DNA of 50,433 nucleotides, taken from NCBI GenBank assembly GCA_945609985.1, contig CALYZQ010000005.1:1-50433 (forward strand), given 5' to 3'. This document shows positions 16,846-26,168 of the stretch, piece after piece. The DNA is from an uncultured Lachnospiraceae bacterium. Lineage in GTDB: Bacteria; Bacillota; Clostridia; Lachnospirales; Lachnospiraceae. The stretch's first letter is position 1; each line of letters opens with the position of its first letter. Under the pieces are notes generated by a model. That model had not been told where the DNA came from. It saw only the letters and a list, made by a program, of their open reading frames with translations, and did not search any database. Position numbers and translations under genes: made by a program.

Positions 16846-17712
16846 ATGACAAAGATAGCAGTAGTTACCGACAGTAACAGCGGCATCACCCAGGCACAAG
16901 CTAAAGAACTCGGTATTTACGTTCTGCCCATGCCATTTATCATTGATGAACAGACTTTTTTAGAGGATATTAATCTTACACAGGAAGAGTTTTATGAGAA
17001 ACTTCAAAGTGGTGCAAATGTAAGTACCAGCCAGCCTTCTCCTGATGATGTTATGAGCCTTTGGGATACGCTTTTAAAAGAATATGATGAAATTGTTCAT
17101 ATTCCCATGAGTAGTGGACTTTCCGGCTCCTGTCAGACAGCGATGATGCTTGCAGAGGACTATGATGGCAAAGTGCAGGTTGTAAATAATCAGCGTATTT
17201 CTGTAACACAGCGCCAATCTGCTTTGGATGCACTTGCATTAGCAGATAAAGGTATGAATGCCAAGAAAATTAAAGAGTTTTTGGAAGCAGATAAATTTAA
17301 CAGCAGCATTTATATCATGCTTGATACATTGCATTACCTCAAAAAGGGAGGCAGAATCACACCTGCTGCAGCTGCAATCGGTACCATGTTGAAATTAAAG
17401 CCTGTCTTGCAGATTCAGGGTGAAAAGCTGGATGCTTTTGCGAAAGCCCGCACTGTTAATCAGGGTAAATCTGTCATGATTAACGCGATTAAGAATGATA
17501 TTATTAACCGTTTTGGCGGTATTACGGAGGAAAAGGGTATTTGGCTTCAAATCGCACATACTCACAATGAAGAAGCGGCGCTTGCTTTGCGAGATGAGTT
17601 GGCGGAAGTGTTCCCGGGATATGACATATTTATCGCTCCGTTGTCTTTGAGTGTAGCATGTCATATCGGTCCCGGTTCCCTGGCGATTGCATGCTGTAAG
17701 AAAATTGATTAG
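16846..17712 (+). CDS. DegV family protein, likely fatty acid-binding FakB
   Basis: DegV proteins bind a fatty acid and act as FakB, presenting it to the kinase FakA. The 288-residue protein has the family pattern: VVTDSNSGIT at the start, TSQPSPDD at 61-68, IPMSSGLSGS near 86-95 and the C-terminal SLSVACHIGPGSLAIAC. The Ser in TSQPS and the HIGPG segment are where the family binds the fatty acid head group. The gene lies in the same cluster as FakA, separated by recG, so pairing is plausible. AGGAG stands before the ATG. Which fatty acid it carries cannot be read from sequence. Confidence 0.9.
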   Translation: MTKIAVVTDSNSGITQAQAKELGIYVLPMPFIIDEQTFLEDINLTQEEFYEKLQSGANVSTSQPSPDDVMSLWDTLLKEYDEIVHIPMSSGLSGSCQTAMMLAEDYDGKVQVVNNQRISVTQRQSALDALALADKGMNAKKIKEFLEADKFNSSIYIMLDTLHYLKKGGRITPAAAAIGTMLKLKPVLQIQGEKLDAFAKARTVNQGKSVMINAIKNDIINRFGGITEEKGIWLQIAHTHNEEAALALRDELAEVFPGYDIFIAPLSLSVACHIGPGSLAIACCKKID

Positions 17713-17736
17713 TGTTTTTGGTTTATAAGTATTATG

Positions 17737-17765
17737 AAACGCCATGGTATATCACCATGGCGTTT
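17737..17765 (+). terminator. Intrinsic terminator after the degV gene
   Basis: AAACGCCATGGT (17737-17748) and ACCATGGCGTTT (17754-17765) form a perfect 12-bp stem with loop ATATC. The following T-run is weak, but the stem is long and separates degV from the topoisomerase genes. Confidence 0.8.
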
Positions 17766-17822
17766 AAAATGCAGTTTTTTCGCATATTTAGTAGTTTTTG
17801 CTTTCCTTTTCCACTAAATGTA

Positions 17823-17831
17823 TGATATAAT
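17823..17831 (+). promoter_or_regulatory. Extended -10 promoter for the topoisomerase pair
   Basis: TG-A-TATAAT at 17823-17831 is an extended -10 box. The -35 region (TTTCCT near 17802) is weak, as is common with this promoter class. Start sites would fall about 30 bases before the ATG at 17869. Confidence 0.6.
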
Positions 17832-17868
17832 GTACTTTAGATATTTAGGTTTAAAGGAGTTTGTCGAC

Positions 17869-19791
17869 ATGGCTAAGTCAAATAACTATGATGCTTCCAG
17901 TATTACAGTACTTGAAGGATTGGAGGCTGTAAGAAAAAGACCGGGAATGTATATCGGCAGTGTTTCCACAAAAGGATTAAATCATCTGATTTATGAAATT
18001 GTTGATAATTCAGTGGACGAGCATCTGGCGGGCTATTGTGATACCATAACGGTAACACTGGAAGCGGATGGTTCTGCAACTGTTTCAGATAACGGTAGAG
18101 GAATTCCTGTTGGCATGCACGAAAAGGGAATCAGTGCGGAAAGATTGGTATTTACAACTCTTCATGCCGGCGGTAAATTTGACAATTCAGCCTATAAGAC
18201 AAGTGGTGGCCTCCACGGTGTTGGTTCTTCGGTTGTAAATGCTCTTTCCACCAGATTGACTGTGAGAGTCAAGAGCGGCGGAAGTGTCTATGAAGATAAA
18301 TATGAACGTGGTAATCCGGTTGTTGATTTGATTGACGGATTACTTCCGGTGATTGGCAAAACAAAAGAAACCGGTACCACTATTAACTTTTTACCGGATG
18401 ACACAATTTTTGATAAAACACGATTTAAGGAGGATGAAGTAAAAAGCCGCCTCCATGAGACTGCTTATCTGAACCCTAACTTAACGATTAAATTTGAAGA
18501 TAAAAGAAAAGAAGAACCGGAACAGATTACATTTCATGAACCGGAAGGTATCATTGGATTTGTAAAGGATATGAATAAATCAAACGAAGCAATTCATGAT
18601 GTGATTTATTTTACGGGTGAGAGTGAAGGCATCACTGTGGAAGTGGCTTTCCAATATATCAATGAATTCCATGAGAATGTGCTTGGTTTCTGCAATAATA
18701 TTTACAATTCCGAAGGCGGTACTCACCTTACCGGCTTTAAAACCATGTTCACAAACGTAATTAATACTTATGCAAGAGAACTTAATATTTTAAAGGAAAA
18801 GGATGTAAACTTTACCGGTGCGGATGTGCGTAACGGTATGACAGCAGTGGTATCCATTAAGCATCCTGATCCCAGATTTGAAGGCCAGACAAAGACAAAG
18901 CTTGATAATCAGGATGCGGCAAAGGTTGTATCAAAAGTTACCGGTGATGAGATTGTACGATTCTTTGACCGTAATCTTGAGACCTTAAAAAATGTTATTT
19001 CCTGTGCTGAAAAAGCTGCCAAAATCCGTAAATCCGAAGAAAAAGCAAAGACCAACATGCTTACCAAGCAGAAGTTCTCCTTTGATTCCAACGGAAAGCT
19101 GGCAAACTGTGAATCAAAAGATCCTTCTAAGTGTGAAATCTTTATCGTGGAGGGAGACAGTGCTGGAGGAAGTGCCAAGACTGCCAGAAACCGTATGTAT
19201 CAGGCGATTCTTCCTATCAGAGGTAAAATATTAAACGTTGAAAAGGCAAGTATTGATAAGGTACTGGCAAATGCAGAAATTAAGACAATGATTAACGCCT
19301 TTGGCTGCGGTTTTTCCGAAGGCTATGGCAACGATTTTGATATTACCAAGCTTCGCTACGACAAAATAATTATCATGGCGGATGCGGACGTGGACGGTGC
19401 CCATATCTCTAATCTGTTGCTGACGCTGTTTTACAGATTTATGCCGGAGCTTATTTTTGAAGGACATATCTATATTGCGATGCCTCCTCTTTATAAGGCA
19501 ATGCCGTCAAAGGGCGAGGAGCAGTATCTGTATGATGACAAGGCACTTGAAAAATACCGTAAGACCCACAAAGGACCTTTTACACTACAGCGTTACAAAG
19601 GTCTTGGTGAAATGGATGCACAGCAATTATGGGAGACTACACTTGATCCTGACACCAGACTATTAAAGAAAGTAGAAATTGAGGATGCGAGAATGGCTTC
19701 TGAGATGACGGAGCTTTTGATGGGAACGGAAGTACCGCCCAGAAGAGCCTTTATCTATGAGCATGCAACAGATGCGGCACTCGATATTTAA
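17869..19791 (+). CDS. Type IIA DNA topoisomerase subunit B (GyrB/ParE)
   Basis: The ATPase subunit of a gyrase or topoisomerase IV. With the ATG at 17869 (AAAGGAG before it) it has 640 residues, starting MAKSNNYDASS; this is the usual length for a form without extra insertions. The GHKL ATPase domain has EIVDNSVDEHLAG, DNGRGIPVG and KTSGGLHGVGSSVVNA. The TOPRIM domain has EGDSAGG (428-434) and Asp505-x-Asp507-x-Asp509, and RYKGLGEM stands near the end. Individual motifs (EGQTKTKL, ILNVEKA) are gyrase-like, but the locus lacks dnaA, dnaN and recF, so this may be the second pair (ParE). I do not decide between the two. Confidence 0.93.
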   Translation: MAKSNNYDASSITVLEGLEAVRKRPGMYIGSVSTKGLNHLIYEIVDNSVDEHLAGYCDTITVTLEADGSATVSDNGRGIPVGMHEKGISAERLVFTTLHAGGKFDNSAYKTSGGLHGVGSSVVNALSTRLTVRVKSGGSVYEDKYERGNPVVDLIDGLLPVIGKTKETGTTINFLPDDTIFDKTRFKEDEVKSRLHETAYLNPNLTIKFEDKRKEEPEQITFHEPEGIIGFVKDMNKSNEAIHDVIYFTGESEGITVEVAFQYINEFHENVLGFCNNIYNSEGGTHLTGFKTMFTNVINTYARELNILKEKDVNFTGADVRNGMTAVVSIKHPDPRFEGQTKTKLDNQDAAKVVSKVTGDEIVRFFDRNLETLKNVISCAEKAAKIRKSEEKAKTNMLTKQKFSFDSNGKLANCESKDPSKCEIFIVEGDSAGGSAKTARNRMYQAILPIRGKILNVEKASIDKVLANAEIKTMINAFGCGFSEGYGNDFDITKLRYDKIIIMADADVDGAHISNLLLTLFYRFMPELIFEGHIYIAMPPLYKAMPSKGEEQYLYDDKALEKYRKTHKGPFTLQRYKGLGEMDAQQLWETTLDPDTRLLKKVEIEDARMASEMTELLMGTEVPPRRAFIYEHATDAALDI

Positions 19792-19828
19792 GAATACATA
19801 AATCAGACAAGGCAGGACAATAGAAACC

Positions 19829-22069
19829 ATGGATGAAAGTAGAATAATCAGAACTGAATATTCGGAGGAAATGCAGAAATCCTTTATTGATTACGCTATG
19901 AGTGTAATTATAGCAAGAGCTTTGCCGGATGCCAGAGACGGACTAAAACCGGTTCAGCGAAGAACCCTTTATGATATGCATGAGCTGGGCATCCGTTATG
20001 ACAGACCCTATCGTAAGAGTGCGCGTATCGTAGGTGATACTATGGGTAAATATCATCCCCACGGTGACAGCTCCATCTATGATGCATTGGTAGTGATGAG
20101 TCAGGATTTTAAGAAGGGACTTCCTCTCATTGACGGACACGGTAATTTCGGAAATATCGAGGGTGACGGTGCCGCTGCAATGCGATATACCGAAGCCAGA
20201 TTACAGAAGATTACCCAGGAGGCATTTTTGTCCGATTTGGACAAGGATGTTGTGGATTTTGTACCAAACTTTGATGAAACAGAGAAAGAGCCTTCCGTAT
20301 TACCGGTTAAAATTTCTAACCTTCTTGTAAACGGTTCCGAAGGTATTGCAGTCGGTATGGCTACCAGTATTCCTCCTCATAATCTTGGAGAGGTAATTGA
20401 TGCTACTAAGGCATACCTGCAAAACGAGAATATTACTACCGCAGAGCTGATGCGCTATATCAAGGGACCTGATTTCCCTACAGGCGGTATTGTGATTAAT
20501 AAGGATGAACTTCTTGATATCTATGAGACCGGTATGGGCAAGATAAAACTGCGCGGTAAGGTGGAGTTTGAAAAGGCTAAGGGCGGAAAGACCAATGTGG
20601 TAATTACAGAGATTCCCTACACCATGATTGGTGCCAATATTTCAAAATTCCTTATGGATGTAGCAGCTCTATCCGAGACCAAGAAAACCCAGGATATCGT
20701 AGATATTTCCAATCAGTCTTCCAAGGAAGGCATCCGAATCGTGATTGAACTTAGAAAGGATGCAGACCCGGAGAACTTTGTAAACATGCTTTATAAGAAG
20801 ACACGTCTGGAGGATACCTTTGGTGTCAATATGCTTGCAATTTATAACGGCAGACCCGAAACCATGAGTCTTCGTCAGATTATCAAAGCGAGCGTTGATT
20901 TTCAGTTTGAGATTGCCACCAGAAAATATACGAATATGCTTGCCAAAGAACTTGAGCGCAAGGAAATTCAGGAAGGTCTTATTAAGGCTTGCAATGTCAT
21001 TGATTTGATTATCGAAATTTTACGAGGCTCCAAGGACAGAGCAATGGCTAAGGCATGTCTTGTTGAAGGTAAGATTGACGGCATCAAGTTCCGCACCAAG
21101 GAATCAAAAATTATGGCTACCCAGCTTTGTTTCACGGAAAAGCAGGCAAATGCCATTCTGGAAATGCGTCTGTATAAATTAATCGGTTTGGAAATTGAAG
21201 CGCTGATTAATGAGCATGAAGAGACCATGGCAAATATTTACCGCTATGAGGAAATCTTAGAGAAACGTGAAGCTATGGCAATGGTTATCAGCAGTGAATT
21301 GGATGGCTTCAAAAAGGAGTATGCAAAGGCTCGTAAAACCGTAATTGAAAACGGTCAGGAAGCGGTTTACAAGGAAAAGGAAATTGAGGAGATGGAAATC
21401 ATGTTCCTCATGGACCGTTTCGGTTATGCCAAAACCATTGATATGGCTACCTATGAGCGCAACAAAGAGGCTGCTGATACAGAGAATAAATATGTGTTTA
21501 CCTGTAAGAATACCGGTAGAATATGTCTCTTTACCAATACCGGACAGCTTCACACCATTAAGGTAATGGATTTACCCTTCGGTAAGTTCCGCGATAAAGG
21601 TGTTCCCATTGATAATGTAAGTAATTTCAGCTCTGAGAAGGAGCAAATTGTTTATATCACTTCGCAAAAAGAATTGAATCTATGCCCGGTACTTTTTGTT
21701 ACGGCACAGTCCATGATGAAAATTGTGGATGGCGGTGAGTTTGATGTGGCGAAGAGAACAGTTGCTGCAACCAAATTAAATGACGGAGATGAAGTTGTAA
21801 GTGTAGTAGCAATCCGCGAACAGAGGAACATTGTTTTACAGACAAAAGACGGATTTTTCCTTCGTTTCCCTATTGAAGAAATTCCGGAAAAGAAAAAGGG
21901 TGCAGTTGGCGTACGCGGTATGAAACTTGGTGATAAAGATTTGATAGAACAGGTATACTATACCAGAAACGCTGTGGAAACCACCATACAGTATAAAAAC
22001 AAAAAATTGGTACTTAATAATTTAAAACCCGGAAAGCGCGATACGAAGGGAACCAAAGTACGCGTGTAA
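19829..22069 (+). CDS. Type IIA DNA topoisomerase subunit A (GyrA/ParC)
   Basis: The DNA cleavage and religation subunit that pairs with the preceding gene. It has 746 residues, shorter than typical gyrase A. The quinolone-resistance region reads HPHGDSSIYDALVVMSQDF and the catalytic tyrosine is Tyr120 (MRYTEARL). The coiled-coil gate lies around 330-490. The C-terminal beta-propeller has only a weak match to the GyrA box (EKKKGAVGVRG), which gyrase needs for DNA wrapping and topoisomerase IV lacks. That and the position favour a ParC-like role, while DGHGNFGNIEGDGAAAM is gyrase-like. Assignment is left open. The gap to the B subunit is 37 bases. Confidence 0.93.
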   Translation: MDESRIIRTEYSEEMQKSFIDYAMSVIIARALPDARDGLKPVQRRTLYDMHELGIRYDRPYRKSARIVGDTMGKYHPHGDSSIYDALVVMSQDFKKGLPLIDGHGNFGNIEGDGAAAMRYTEARLQKITQEAFLSDLDKDVVDFVPNFDETEKEPSVLPVKISNLLVNGSEGIAVGMATSIPPHNLGEVIDATKAYLQNENITTAELMRYIKGPDFPTGGIVINKDELLDIYETGMGKIKLRGKVEFEKAKGGKTNVVITEIPYTMIGANISKFLMDVAALSETKKTQDIVDISNQSSKEGIRIVIELRKDADPENFVNMLYKKTRLEDTFGVNMLAIYNGRPETMSLRQIIKASVDFQFEIATRKYTNMLAKELERKEIQEGLIKACNVIDLIIEILRGSKDRAMAKACLVEGKIDGIKFRTKESKIMATQLCFTEKQANAILEMRLYKLIGLEIEALINEHEETMANIYRYEEILEKREAMAMVISSELDGFKKEYAKARKTVIENGQEAVYKEKEIEEMEIMFLMDRFGYAKTIDMATYERNKEAADTENKYVFTCKNTGRICLFTNTGQLHTIKVMDLPFGKFRDKGVPIDNVSNFSSEKEQIVYITSQKELNLCPVLFVTAQSMMKIVDGGEFDVAKRTVAATKLNDGDEVVSVVAIREQRNIVLQTKDGFFLRFPIEEIPEKKKGAVGVRGMKLGDKDLIEQVYYTRNAVETTIQYKNKKLVLNNLKPGKRDTKGTKVRV

Positions 22070-22093
22070 GGATTTGATGGAAAGGATTATCAA

Positions 22094-22645
22094 ATGAGAG
22101 TCATTGCAGGAACAGCACGGAGTCTTCCTTTAAAAACTCCGGACGGTATGGATACCCGTCCGACATCAGACAGAATTAAAGAAACTCTCTTTAATATGCT
22201 TCAGAGTAATATTTCGGATTGTGTCTTTGTAGATATGTTTGCAGGGAGCGGCGGAATCGGTATTGAAGCATTAAGCAGAGGAGCCCGTAAGGCCTACTTT
22301 ATTGAAAATGCACCAAAAGCAATTTCCTGTATAGAACAAAATCTTGCATTTACGAAATTCGCAGACCGTGCTATAGTATTAAAGCAGGATGCTTTAGCAG
22401 CCTTAAACAGCATTTATGAGAAAGAAATTGATATATTTTTTATGGATCCCCCCTACAATCAGGACCATGAGAAAAGAATTCTTAATTTGCTTAGAAATAT
22501 GAAATATGTGACAGAAGATACGCTGATTATTGTGGAGGCCGATTTAAAAACTGATTTTTCATATTTGGAAGATTACGGTTATCGCCTGCACAAAGAGAAG
22601 AAGTATAAAAACAATAAGCACATGTTTATTTATAAGGATGCATAA
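22094..22645 (+). CDS. rsmD: 16S rRNA (guanine966-N2)-methyltransferase RsmD
   Basis: RsmD uses S-adenosylmethionine to methylate G966 of 16S rRNA in the assembled small subunit. The 183 residues match the family: MRVIAGTARSLPLKTPDG at the start, TRPTSDRIKETLFNML, the SAM-binding FVDMFAGSGGIGIEALSRGA, and the catalytic DPPY at 118-121. It is followed by coaD and, further on, by ylbJ, the same order as ylbH-coaD-ylbJ in Bacillus. The 24-base spacing from the topoisomerase gene suggests read-through from that promoter. Confidence 0.95.
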   Translation: MRVIAGTARSLPLKTPDGMDTRPTSDRIKETLFNMLQSNISDCVFVDMFAGSGGIGIEALSRGARKAYFIENAPKAISCIEQNLAFTKFADRAIVLKQDALAALNSIYEKEIDIFFMDPPYNQDHEKRILNLLRNMKYVTEDTLIIVEADLKTDFSYLEDYGYRLHKEKKYKNNKHMFIYKDA

Positions 22646-22695
22646 AGCAAATATTGAAAAAGAAAATGTGCAGGAATGTACAGATGGAGTGACTT

Positions 22696-23184
22696 ATGAA
22701 AAGAGCAATTTATCCCGGAAGTTTTGATCCGATGACTTTAGGACATTTGGATATTATCAAGAGAGCATCTGAAATTTTTGATGTATTAATTGTCAGTGTA
22801 CTCAACAATAAGGAAAAGACACCGTTGTTTTCTGTAGAGGAACGTGTTATTATATTAAAAGAGGCAACAAAGGACCTTCCCAATGTTCAGGTTGACAGTT
22901 TTAGCGGCTTGTTGATTAACTATGCTGCTGAAAAGGACTTACACATCGCTGTCAGAGGCTTGCGTGCAATTACAGATTTCGAGTATGAATTACAGCTTGC
23001 GCAGGTAAACAGATTACTTTCCAAGGGCGAACTTGATACGGTATTTTTGACGACCAGCCTTGAATATGCATATCTTAGTTCCTCCAGTGTCAAAGAAATT
23101 GCAAGCTTTGGAGGAGATATCAGCCAGTGTGTACCTGATTTTGTTGCAAAGAAAATATATGAAAAGTTTAATGCAAAACGATAA
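22696..23184 (+). CDS. coaD: Phosphopantetheine adenylyltransferase
   Basis: CoaD transfers AMP from ATP to 4'-phosphopantetheine, the fourth step of coenzyme A synthesis. The protein of 162 residues opens with [15 protein letters not shown], carrying the T-x-G-H nucleotidyl-transfer motif at 14-17. It also has [15 protein letters not shown] and the SSSSVKEIA motif near 133-141 that binds ATP. It is the expected length and looks complete. It follows rsmD, as in many Firmicutes. Confidence 0.97.
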   Translation: MKRAIYPGSFDPMTLGHLDIIKRASEIFDVLIVSVLNNKEKTPLFSVEERVIILKEATKDLPNVQVDSFSGLLINYAAEKDLHIAVRGLRAITDFEYELQLAQVNRLLSKGELDTVFLTTSLEYAYLSSSSVKEIASFGGDISQCVPDFVAKKIYEKFNAKR

Positions 23185-23198
23185 ATAAGGAGATTTCT

Positions 23199-23807
23199 AT
23201 GAGTAGCAGAATTGAACAGTTAATCGATGAAATTGAAGAGTATATTGAAGGCTGTAAGCCCAAATTTATGTCTCAGACCGAGATTATTGTAAATAAGGAT
23301 GAAATCGATGAGCTTCTCAGAGAGCTTCGCATGAAAACTCCTGATGAAATCAAAAGATATCAGAAGATTATCAGCAATAAGGAAGCTATTTTGGAGGATG
23401 CCCGCACAAAAGCAGAAGCTTTAATTAATGAGGCAACCATCCATACACACCAGCTGATTAATGAGCATGAAATTATGCAACAGGCATATGCCCAGGCAAA
23501 TGAAGTGGTTACCATGGCCACCAGACAAGCACAGGATATCCTTGACAATGCCACTATTGAAGCAAACAGCGTAAGAATGGCAGCTATGCAGTACATGGAT
23601 GATATGCTGGCTCATATGGAGAATATTATTGAAGCATCAACACAGTCAGCTGTTAAGAATTATGACAGTCTGATTGGTTCCTTAAATCAGTATAAGGAGA
23701 TTATTCAATCAAACCGGAGTGAACTTCATCCCGTTGAGGAAGAATTAGATGCTAATGATTTAACTGATGAAACAGAAGATGGAGAAAAGCTTGATGTTAT
23801 TTCATAG
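23199..23807 (+). CDS. DivIVA-like coiled-coil protein
   Basis: A 202-residue, mostly helical protein with no catalytic motif. Residues 1-60 contain a short N-terminal segment (IEQLIDEIEEYIEGCK) and a KDEIDELLRELR stretch, then a long coiled coil from about 50 to 175 rich in Ala, Glu and Gln. It ends in an acidic tail. This pattern resembles the DivIVA or ATP synthase subunit H-like proteins often annotated in Lachnospiraceae. A scaffold role near the septum or cell pole is a guess from the fold and from the amidase next door; no partner is shown. The AAGGAG site at 23187 fits the ATG. Confidence 0.65.
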   Translation: MSSRIEQLIDEIEEYIEGCKPKFMSQTEIIVNKDEIDELLRELRMKTPDEIKRYQKIISNKEAILEDARTKAEALINEATIHTHQLINEHEIMQQAYAQANEVVTMATRQAQDILDNATIEANSVRMAAMQYMDDMLAHMENIIEASTQSAVKNYDSLIGSLNQYKEIIQSNRSELHPVEEELDANDLTDETEDGEKLDVIS

Positions 23808-25212
23808 TAGATACGATAAAACCAGTTTTCAAAAGAAAGCTGGTTTTTATTCCATAAGGGCATTTCTGATAATTGGACTTATATGCATGCTGTTAACAAA
23901 AATAAATGTAAATGCAGCTCCTCGTGTACAGGATACAGGGGATAAAGTCGTTATTGTAATTGACCCCGGACATGGTGGCGAAAACAACGGTACTACCGAA
24001 AACGGAGTGCTGGAGAAGTCCATGAATATGACAACAGCTCTGGCCATGTATGAGGAACTTCTAAAGTATGAAGGAATTGAGGTATATCTTACTCATACAG
24101 ACGATATTGATATGTCATTAATGGAGAGGGCTGAATTCGCTTCGTCTAAGGATGCGGATTTCCTTTTCAGTATCCATTATAACGCTTCTGTAAATCACAA
24201 TTTGTTTGGCTCGGAGGTATGGATACCGGCATTCCCGCCTTATAATGCCTATGGATATCAGTTTGGATATCTTCACATGCAAAAAATGCAGGAAATGGGA
24301 TTATTTAACAGGAGCGTAAAAACTAAGTTAAACAGTAAAGGTGACGAAGATTATTATGGAATTATACGGGAAAGTGCTGCATTAAATATACCGGCTGTAA
24401 TCATTGAGCATTGTCATGTGGATGAGGAACGTGATTTTCAGTTTTGTGACAGTGAAGAGGATTTGATTACATTTGGTAAAGCAGACGCATTGTCAGTAGC
24501 CAAATATTTTGGGTTGAAAAGCACTATTTTGGGTGTTGATTATAGTGACGATGCTATAAATCTTCAGGAAGTTCAGGAAAATAATAGAGTACACAGTACT
24601 ATGAAGGATGAAACTGCTCCGGATTTATGTATGGTGACTCTACTTGAAAAAGACGATGACACAGGATTAATTACACTGGAGATATCCGCAGCTGATTATG
24701 ATTCTCCACTAATTTATTTTGACTACAGTATCGACAACGGACACACATTTTCAAAACTGCAGCCTTGGCCCAAAAGTGATGCCTTAAACGGAACGTACCA
24801 AGATACCTTTGAATTTGAACTTCAGATACCTTCCGGTATGCAGCCCAATATCATTGTACGTGCCTATAATTTGTTTGACGGTGTTACAGAAAGTGAAAAG
24901 CTTCCGATTTGGCACATTTTCCGTTATGGAGAGCAGTATGAAAGGAAGCCTGTAACGGATACTACCATCACGACTGACAAAAAAGAAAATAAGCTTCCGG
25001 GTACCACGAGCTTTTTGCCTGCTGTCAGTGATGAGACTGAAGAGGAAGTTCCTGAAAATAAGTTTTTACTATTTTTAAAAATTTGTATAATCATTGTAGT
25101 TTTTGTGTTTTTTATTGCTCTGATATCTATAGTTGTTTCAAATGTTAAGCGACGCAGGAGAAGACGTCAGCGCAGGAAGGATTCCGGAAGAAGGATTGAC
25201 CAAAGAAGGTAA
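23794..25212 (+). CDS. Membrane-anchored N-acetylmuramoyl-L-alanine amidase
   Basis: Zinc amidase of the Amidase_3 family, which cuts the bond between MurNAc and the peptide stem of peptidoglycan. ATG 23794 is chosen because GGAG lies nine bases before it; 23767 is possible. The 472-residue protein has an N-terminal membrane segment or signal (about 20-40), then VIDPGHGG with His60, SIHYNAS with His128, and VIIEHCH with the catalytic Glu. A beta-rich domain follows (about 280-370), then a C-terminal membrane helix (about 415-445) and a very Arg/Lys-rich tail. So the enzyme seems fixed in the membrane at its end rather than released. It overlaps the upstream gene by 14 bases and ylbJ on the other strand by 46. 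Confidence 0.88.
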   Translation: MLFHSRYDKTSFQKKAGFYSIRAFLIIGLICMLLTKINVNAAPRVQDTGDKVVIVIDPGHGGENNGTTENGVLEKSMNMTTALAMYEELLKYEGIEVYLTHTDDIDMSLMERAEFASSKDADFLFSIHYNASVNHNLFGSEVWIPAFPPYNAYGYQFGYLHMQKMQEMGLFNRSVKTKLNSKGDEDYYGIIRESAALNIPAVIIEHCHVDEERDFQFCDSEEDLITFGKADALSVAKYFGLKSTILGVDYSDDAINLQEVQENNRVHSTMKDETAPDLCMVTLLEKDDDTGLITLEISAADYDSPLIYFDYSIDNGHTFSKLQPWPKSDALNGTYQDTFEFELQIPSGMQPNIIVRAYNLFDGVTESEKLPIWHIFRYGEQYERKPVTDTTITTDKKENKLPGTTSFLPAVSDETEEEVPENKFLLFLKICIIIVVFVFFIALISIVVSNVKRRRRRRQRRKDSGRRIDQRR

Positions 25213-26168
25213 TAAGCAGCTGTTAAGCCGGTCAGTATAAGCTTATGTATAGTGTATTTAGAGATTGACAAATCAGTATCCCGAATACAGCTGTAGGTTT
25301 GTGCAATACAGGATAAACCGCCAAAAGGCAATATAAGCAGCGTATAAAGTGGCAATCGGTGTGATAAGATATTTAATCCTCCACTGATTTCAAATAACGG
25401 TGCAAGCAATGCGGAAGGTCTGCCGGTTATGACATGGGGAATCAGGTTTAGAAGATTAAACAACACCATGTATCCGCCAAGACTTAATATACTGTGTATT
25501 GAGGTGTTTATGGCATCATCGGTTTCATATAAAAGGGTTTCTTTTTGATTACAGCTGCATGCTACCAGCAAATTTTCAAAATTATATTTATGGGTAGTTG
25601 TATCTATATCGCGAAAAAGCGTTTTCCTAAGCACAATACCATATATGAGTGGCAAGCCATACATACCCAGAAAATAGGGAAGAAATAATTCTCTGTGTAA
25701 AAGTTGCAATGCAAAGCTCATAAAATATACGGGACCTATATTGTTACAAAAGGACAAAAGAAATTCTGCCTCACGGCGACTTAGCATTCCGCGCAGATAA
25801 AGGTCTGCTATAATTCGTGCTCCCATGGGAAAGCCGCAAAGGAATCCCATCATAATGACATAGCATGCGTTTTTAGATACACGAAACAGAGGATGAATAA
25901 CAGGATACACAAGTGAGACAAAACCCTCTGTCAGGCGAAGACGTATCATAAGCCCTGAAATTATCATAAAGGGTAAAAGGGAAGGTATCATTTTACTATA
26001 CCATAGCTGAAGCCCGTTTAATGCGTAATAAAGGCTGAGCTGAGAATGGGTCAAAATACAATATGTTAAAAATATAAAGAAGATGGTGTAAATTATTTTT
26101 TTGCCCTTCAAAAGGATACCTGCCGAGTGTAACTTATCAATACTATATGAAGGAAAGAATTGATTCAT
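25167..26168 (-). CDS. ylbJ: YlbJ-like sporulation integral membrane protein
   Basis: A polytopic membrane protein of 333 residues with a nucleoside-recognition-type (gate) domain. The YlbJ pattern is seen in WYSKMIPSLLPFMIISGLM, MMGFLCGFPMGARI, LSRREAEFLLSFCNNIGPVYF and, near the end, LPFGGLSCIAQTYSCI. YlbJ in Bacillus is needed for full spore resistance. The position after rsmD and coaD matches Bacillus gene order and supports the name. The ATG at 26168 overlaps the start codon of the divergent rsuA gene; no good ribosome site precedes it, and a TTG at 26111 with a GGCAGG site would be an alternative start. Its 3' end overlaps the amidase gene. Confidence 0.85.
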   Translation of the reverse strand: MNQFFPSYSIDKLHSAGILLKGKKIIYTIFFIFLTYCILTHSQLSLYYALNGLQLWYSKMIPSLLPFMIISGLMIRLRLTEGFVSLVYPVIHPLFRVSKNACYVIMMGFLCGFPMGARIIADLYLRGMLSRREAEFLLSFCNNIGPVYFMSFALQLLHRELFLPYFLGMYGLPLIYGIVLRKTLFRDIDTTTHKYNFENLLVACSCNQKETLLYETDDAINTSIHSILSLGGYMVLFNLLNLIPHVITGRPSALLAPLFEISGGLNILSHRLPLYTLLILPFGGLSCIAQTYSCIRDTDLSISKYTIHKLILTGLTAAYYLLWSILLPESFLR

